Shown here: positions 61,537 through 64,000 of the stretch, one piece after another
Layout of the letters: each line of letters opens with the position of its first letter
How positions within the stretch are numbered: position 1 is the first letter of the stretch
Source of the DNA: Herbihabitans rhizosphaerae
Lineage (GTDB): Bacteria > Actinomycetota > Actinomycetes > Mycobacteriales > Pseudonocardiaceae
DNA: 64,000 bases
Reading direction: 5' to 3'
Assembly (NCBI RefSeq): GCF_004216555.1
Contig: NZ_SGWQ01000010.1
Span: 62,001-126,000 of the forward strand
Program-made: the position numbers and the translations under genes
Notes under the pieces: model-generated
Seen by the model: the letters and a program-made list of their open reading frames with translations, nothing else
Databases searched by the model: none
What the model was told of the DNA's origin: nothing

Positions 61537-62720
61537 GAATCCCCCCGCTGGAAGGGAAGCCGCGCGGACACCGCGAACCCGCCGTCGGGTGACGGGCCCG
61601 CGTCGAACGTGCCGCCGTAGAGCGCGACCCGCTCCCGCATGCCGATCAAGCCGTGCCCCGCCGTGCTCCCGCCGCGATCGGGGGCGCGGCGAGGACCATG
61701 GCCGGCGGCGCCCCCGTCCACCACGTCGATGCACAGCTTGCCGCCACTGTCGGTGACCGTCACCGTGCACGTGGTCGGCGCGGCGTGCTTGATCACGTTG
61801 GTGAGCGCCTCCTGCACGATCCGGTACGCCGAGCGGTCGACCCCCTCCGGCAGGTGGACACCGACCCGGGAGTCGATGTCCACCCTCACACCGGCCATCG
61901 ACGCCCGCTCCACCAGCTCGGGCAGGCGTTCCAAACCGTGCCCTGGCCGGCGGTCGGCCGCCGCCTCCTCGTCCTCGCTGCGCAACACCCCCAGCATGTT
62001 GCGCATCTCGGCGAGTGCACTGCGGCTGGCCGACTCGATGTCGCGCAGGGCCGCGCTCGCCTCGTCCGGCCGGCGGGCCAGCACGTGGTTGGCGACTCCG
62101 GCCTTCACGGCGATCAACCCGACCTCGTGCGCGACGATGTCGTGCAGTTCGCGGGCGATCCGCAGGCGCTCCTCGGCGACCGCGCTCGCCGCGACCTCGC
62201 GGACCGAGCGCGCGGCGTACGCCCGGCGCTCGTGCATCGCCCGCCCGGCCGTCCACGCCGCGCCGGCCAGGGCGGCGCCGACCACGTGCGTCGCCACGGT
62301 GCTCGCCTGCCAACTCGACGAGCCCACCATCAGCCCGCCGGCCAGGACGATCACGCTGGTCAGGCCGATCAACGAGGTCGGAATCCAGCGCGACGCCGGC
62401 ACCGTGGCGCCGACCAGGTACAGGGCGAACGCCGTCGCCAGGAACGGCTCGCGGAGCACGCCGAGCGCGGCGGCGAGGACCGACGCGGCGGCCACCACCA
62501 CGAGAACCGGCACCGGCCACCGCCGGCGGAACGCGACCGGTAGCCCCATGATCGCCGCGACGCCGAGGCGCACCGGCACCGGGACGGCGCCTATCTGCTG
62601 GTAGTTCGAGATCACGAAGAACACCGCGGTGAAGGTGACCGCGGCGATACGGTCGAGGACGACGAGCTCGCGCCGGCTCAGGCGCCTGGTGAACACCTGG
62701 TGCCGTGCGGACTCGACCAC
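61533..62720 (-). CDS. Sensor histidine kinase, NarL-partner (HisKA_3) type
   Basis: 395 residues. Four to five N-terminal hydrophobic helices (about 30-160), then the phosphoacceptor box RIARELHDIVAHEVGLIAVKAG, then an ATPase domain (IVQEALTNVIKHA; GHGLIGMRERV). GTG 62720 is selected at the start of the family sequence. It shares a 156-bp divergent region with the ABC ATPase gene. Confidence 0.9.
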   Translation of the reverse strand: MVESARHQVFTRRLSRRELVVLDRIAAVTFTAVFFVISNYQQIGAVPVPVRLGVAAIMGLPVAFRRRWPVPVLVVVAAASVLAAALGVLREPFLATAFALYLVGATVPASRWIPTSLIGLTSVIVLAGGLMVGSSSWQASTVATHVVGAALAGAAWTAGRAMHERRAYAARSVREVAASAVAEERLRIARELHDIVAHEVGLIAVKAGVANHVLARRPDEASAALRDIESASRSALAEMRNMLGVLRSEDEEAAADRRPGHGLERLPELVERASMAGVRVDIDSRVGVHLPEGVDRSAYRIVQEALTNVIKHAAPTTCTVTVTDSGGKLCIDVVDGGAAGHGPRRAPDRGGSTAGHGLIGMRERVALYGGTFDAGPSPDGGFAVSARLPFQRGDS

Positions 62721-62876
62721 GCGGCCACCGTACTGCGGTTGATCTGGCCCGGCATCGGCCGCGAGAACGTCATCCTCGCGGATGATGCCGCGCGCCGGCG
62801 TCGGTTGCGGGAGCGAGGCGGGAAATCGGGTCGCCGGCCGATGTCGCGCGTACCGGTCCTGCGGCACGGTCGGTAC

Positions 62877-63797
62877 GTGATTGAAATACGCGAGCTGACC
62901 AAGCGATACGGGCCGGCGGTCGCCGTCGACGGGCTCACCTTCGACGTCGCTCCCGGGCGGGTGACCGGGTTCCTCGGACCGAACGGCGCCGGTAAGTCCA
63001 CGACCATGCGGATGCTGCTCGGGCTGGACCACCCGAGCGGCGGGCGCGCCCTGCTCGGCGGCCGCCCGTACCGCGAGCTGCGCGAACCGTTGCGGATCGT
63101 GGGCGCGCTGCTGGAGGCACGGTCCACGCACGGCGGCCGGACCGCCTACCACCACCTGCTCTGGCTCGCCGCCACCAACCGGATCCCGCGCCGCAGGGTG
63201 GACGAGGTGCTCGGGCTCGTCGGGCTGGAGTCGGCCGCCGGCAAGCGGGCCGGCACGTTCTCACTCGGCATGAGCCAGCGGCTCGGCATCGCGGCGGCGC
63301 TGCTCGGCGATCCGGAGATCGTGCTGCTGGACGAGCCGGTCAACGGGCTCGACCCGGAGGGCGTGCGCTGGATCAGGACGCTGATGAAGGACCTCGCGGC
63401 CGAGGGGCGCACCGTGCTGGTGTCCAGCCACCTGATGAGCGAGATGGCGATCACCGCCGACCACCTGATCGTGATCGGCCAGGGCCGGCTGCTCGCGGAC
63501 ACCACGGTCGACGAGTTCGTCGCCGCCAGCCGCCGCGGCCATGTGCGGGTCAGCACACCGGAGGCGGACCGGCTCGCCGCGCTGCTCGACGGCCGGGCCG
63601 TGACCGTGCGCCGGGTCGATGGCGCGCTGGAGATCACGGGCATGGAGGCCGGCGCGGTCGGGGCCGTCGCCGGGGCCAACGGGATCGCGCTGGACGAGCT
63701 GAGCACGCGCTCGTCGTCGCTGGAGGACGCCTTCCTCGAGCTGACCGCCGGCTCGACCGAGTACAGCAGCCGCCCGCAGGCGGAGGAGGTTCGATGA
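62877..63797 (+). CDS. ABC exporter ATP-binding protein
   Basis: 306 residues. Walker A GPNGAGKST, signature LGMSQRL (FSLGMSQRLG), Walker B IVLLDEPVNGLDPEG, switch histidine in VSSHL. The 80-residue C-terminal extension is typical of drug/bacitracin-type exporters (DrrA/BcrA class). GTG start. The stop overlaps the permease ATG (ATGA). The adjacent two-component system suggests induction by an antibiotic or cell-envelope stress (inference). Confidence 0.92.
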   Translation: MIEIRELTKRYGPAVAVDGLTFDVAPGRVTGFLGPNGAGKSTTMRMLLGLDHPSGGRALLGGRPYRELREPLRIVGALLEARSTHGGRTAYHHLLWLAATNRIPRRRVDEVLGLVGLESAAGKRAGTFSLGMSQRLGIAAALLGDPEIVLLDEPVNGLDPEGVRWIRTLMKDLAAEGRTVLVSSHLMSEMAITADHLIVIGQGRLLADTTVDEFVAASRRGHVRVSTPEADRLAALLDGRAVTVRRVDGALEITGMEAGAVGAVAGANGIALDELSTRSSSLEDAFLELTAGSTEYSSRPQAEEVR

Positions 63798-64000
63798 GCG
63801 TGTCCAACTCGCCGTTCGCCGTGCTGCACGGCGAGTGGATCAAGATCCGCACGGTGCGGTCGACGCTGCTGTCGCTGGCCGTCGCGGTCGTGGCCAGCGT
63901 GGGGCTCGGCATCCTCAACGGCTCGTCGGTCCGCTCCGCGCTGGACGCGAAGAGCGACATGGTGCGGCCGGATTTCGACCCGATCAACTCCGGGTTCGTC
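63794..64000 (+). CDS. ABC exporter permease (partial, runs off the window)
   Basis: First 69 codons only: FAVLHGEWIKIRTVRSTLLSL is the typical cytoplasmic start and first membrane helix of ABC-2 permeases. The ATG overlaps the ATPase stop. The rest lies beyond the right edge. Confidence 0.85.
   Translation, partial: MSVSNSPFAVLHGEWIKIRTVRSTLLSLAVAVVASVGLGILNGSSVRSALDAKSDMVRPDFDPINSGFV

Overview
The window is high-GC actinobacterial DNA, most like a Pseudonocardiaceae genome (inference from gene content, heavy GTG start use, a 13E12/DUF222-type HNH gene, a conservon and an XRE/DUF397 pair). No rRNA or tRNA gene, CRISPR array or complete insertion sequence was recognised.

Left part (1-27.8 kb) is conserved chromosome. 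It resembles the Mycobacterium tuberculosis Rv3248c-Rv3262 neighbourhood: fbiA-fbiB (coenzyme F420), whiB2, a degenerate zincin-fold protein, a DUF3499 protein, and the mannose-activation operon manB - Trm112-like protein - SIS protein - manA, followed by a CDF metal transporter, an APC permease, a glutamate-mutase-L-like ATPase, a membrane-bound alpha/beta hydrolase and sahH. A large GT2 glycosyltransferase and a RpiR-controlled amino-acid ABC transporter/oxidase operon sit inside it.

Middle part (27.9-57.5 kb) is accessory. It holds a frameshifted DUF222-HNH gene, a secreted cyclophilin, a serine hydrolase, lpd, a WXG-like trio, a terpenoid gene cluster (38.2-47.2 kb), a conservon (cvnABCD, 47.4-51.2 kb), a MarR/EamA/NAD(P)-binding locus, a redox/XRE-cupin divergent pair, a coiled-coil protein built of 14-residue repeats, and an XRE/DUF397 pair. 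The terpenoid cluster is the most interesting system. An IPP isomerase is divergent to a tightly coupled run: a GPP/IPP-type C-methyltransferase, two polyprenyl diphosphate synthases, a class II terpene cyclase with an unusual DSDC acid motif, a class I terpene synthase and a P450. A GMC oxidoreductase converges on the P450. The set predicts a C-methylated, bicyclised and oxidised terpenoid.

Right part (57.6-64 kb) begins with tmk, which in many actinobacteria directly follows sahH and precedes mtrA. Here tmk lies 30 kb from sahH. The mtrA remnant is only about 30 codons, and it is followed by a second, decayed copy of the tmk region carrying three deletions at short direct repeats. A non-canonical LuxR-type response regulator, a NarL-type two-component system and the start of an ABC exporter finish the window.

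Two non-coding patterns cross the window. A family of intergenic palindromes shares the core AGCCCGCTRAA, sits between convergent genes, and includes two 113-bp copies, one fitting exactly between two stop codons. A short palindrome, TCCACWKTGGA, recurs far more than composition predicts, mostly inside genes.
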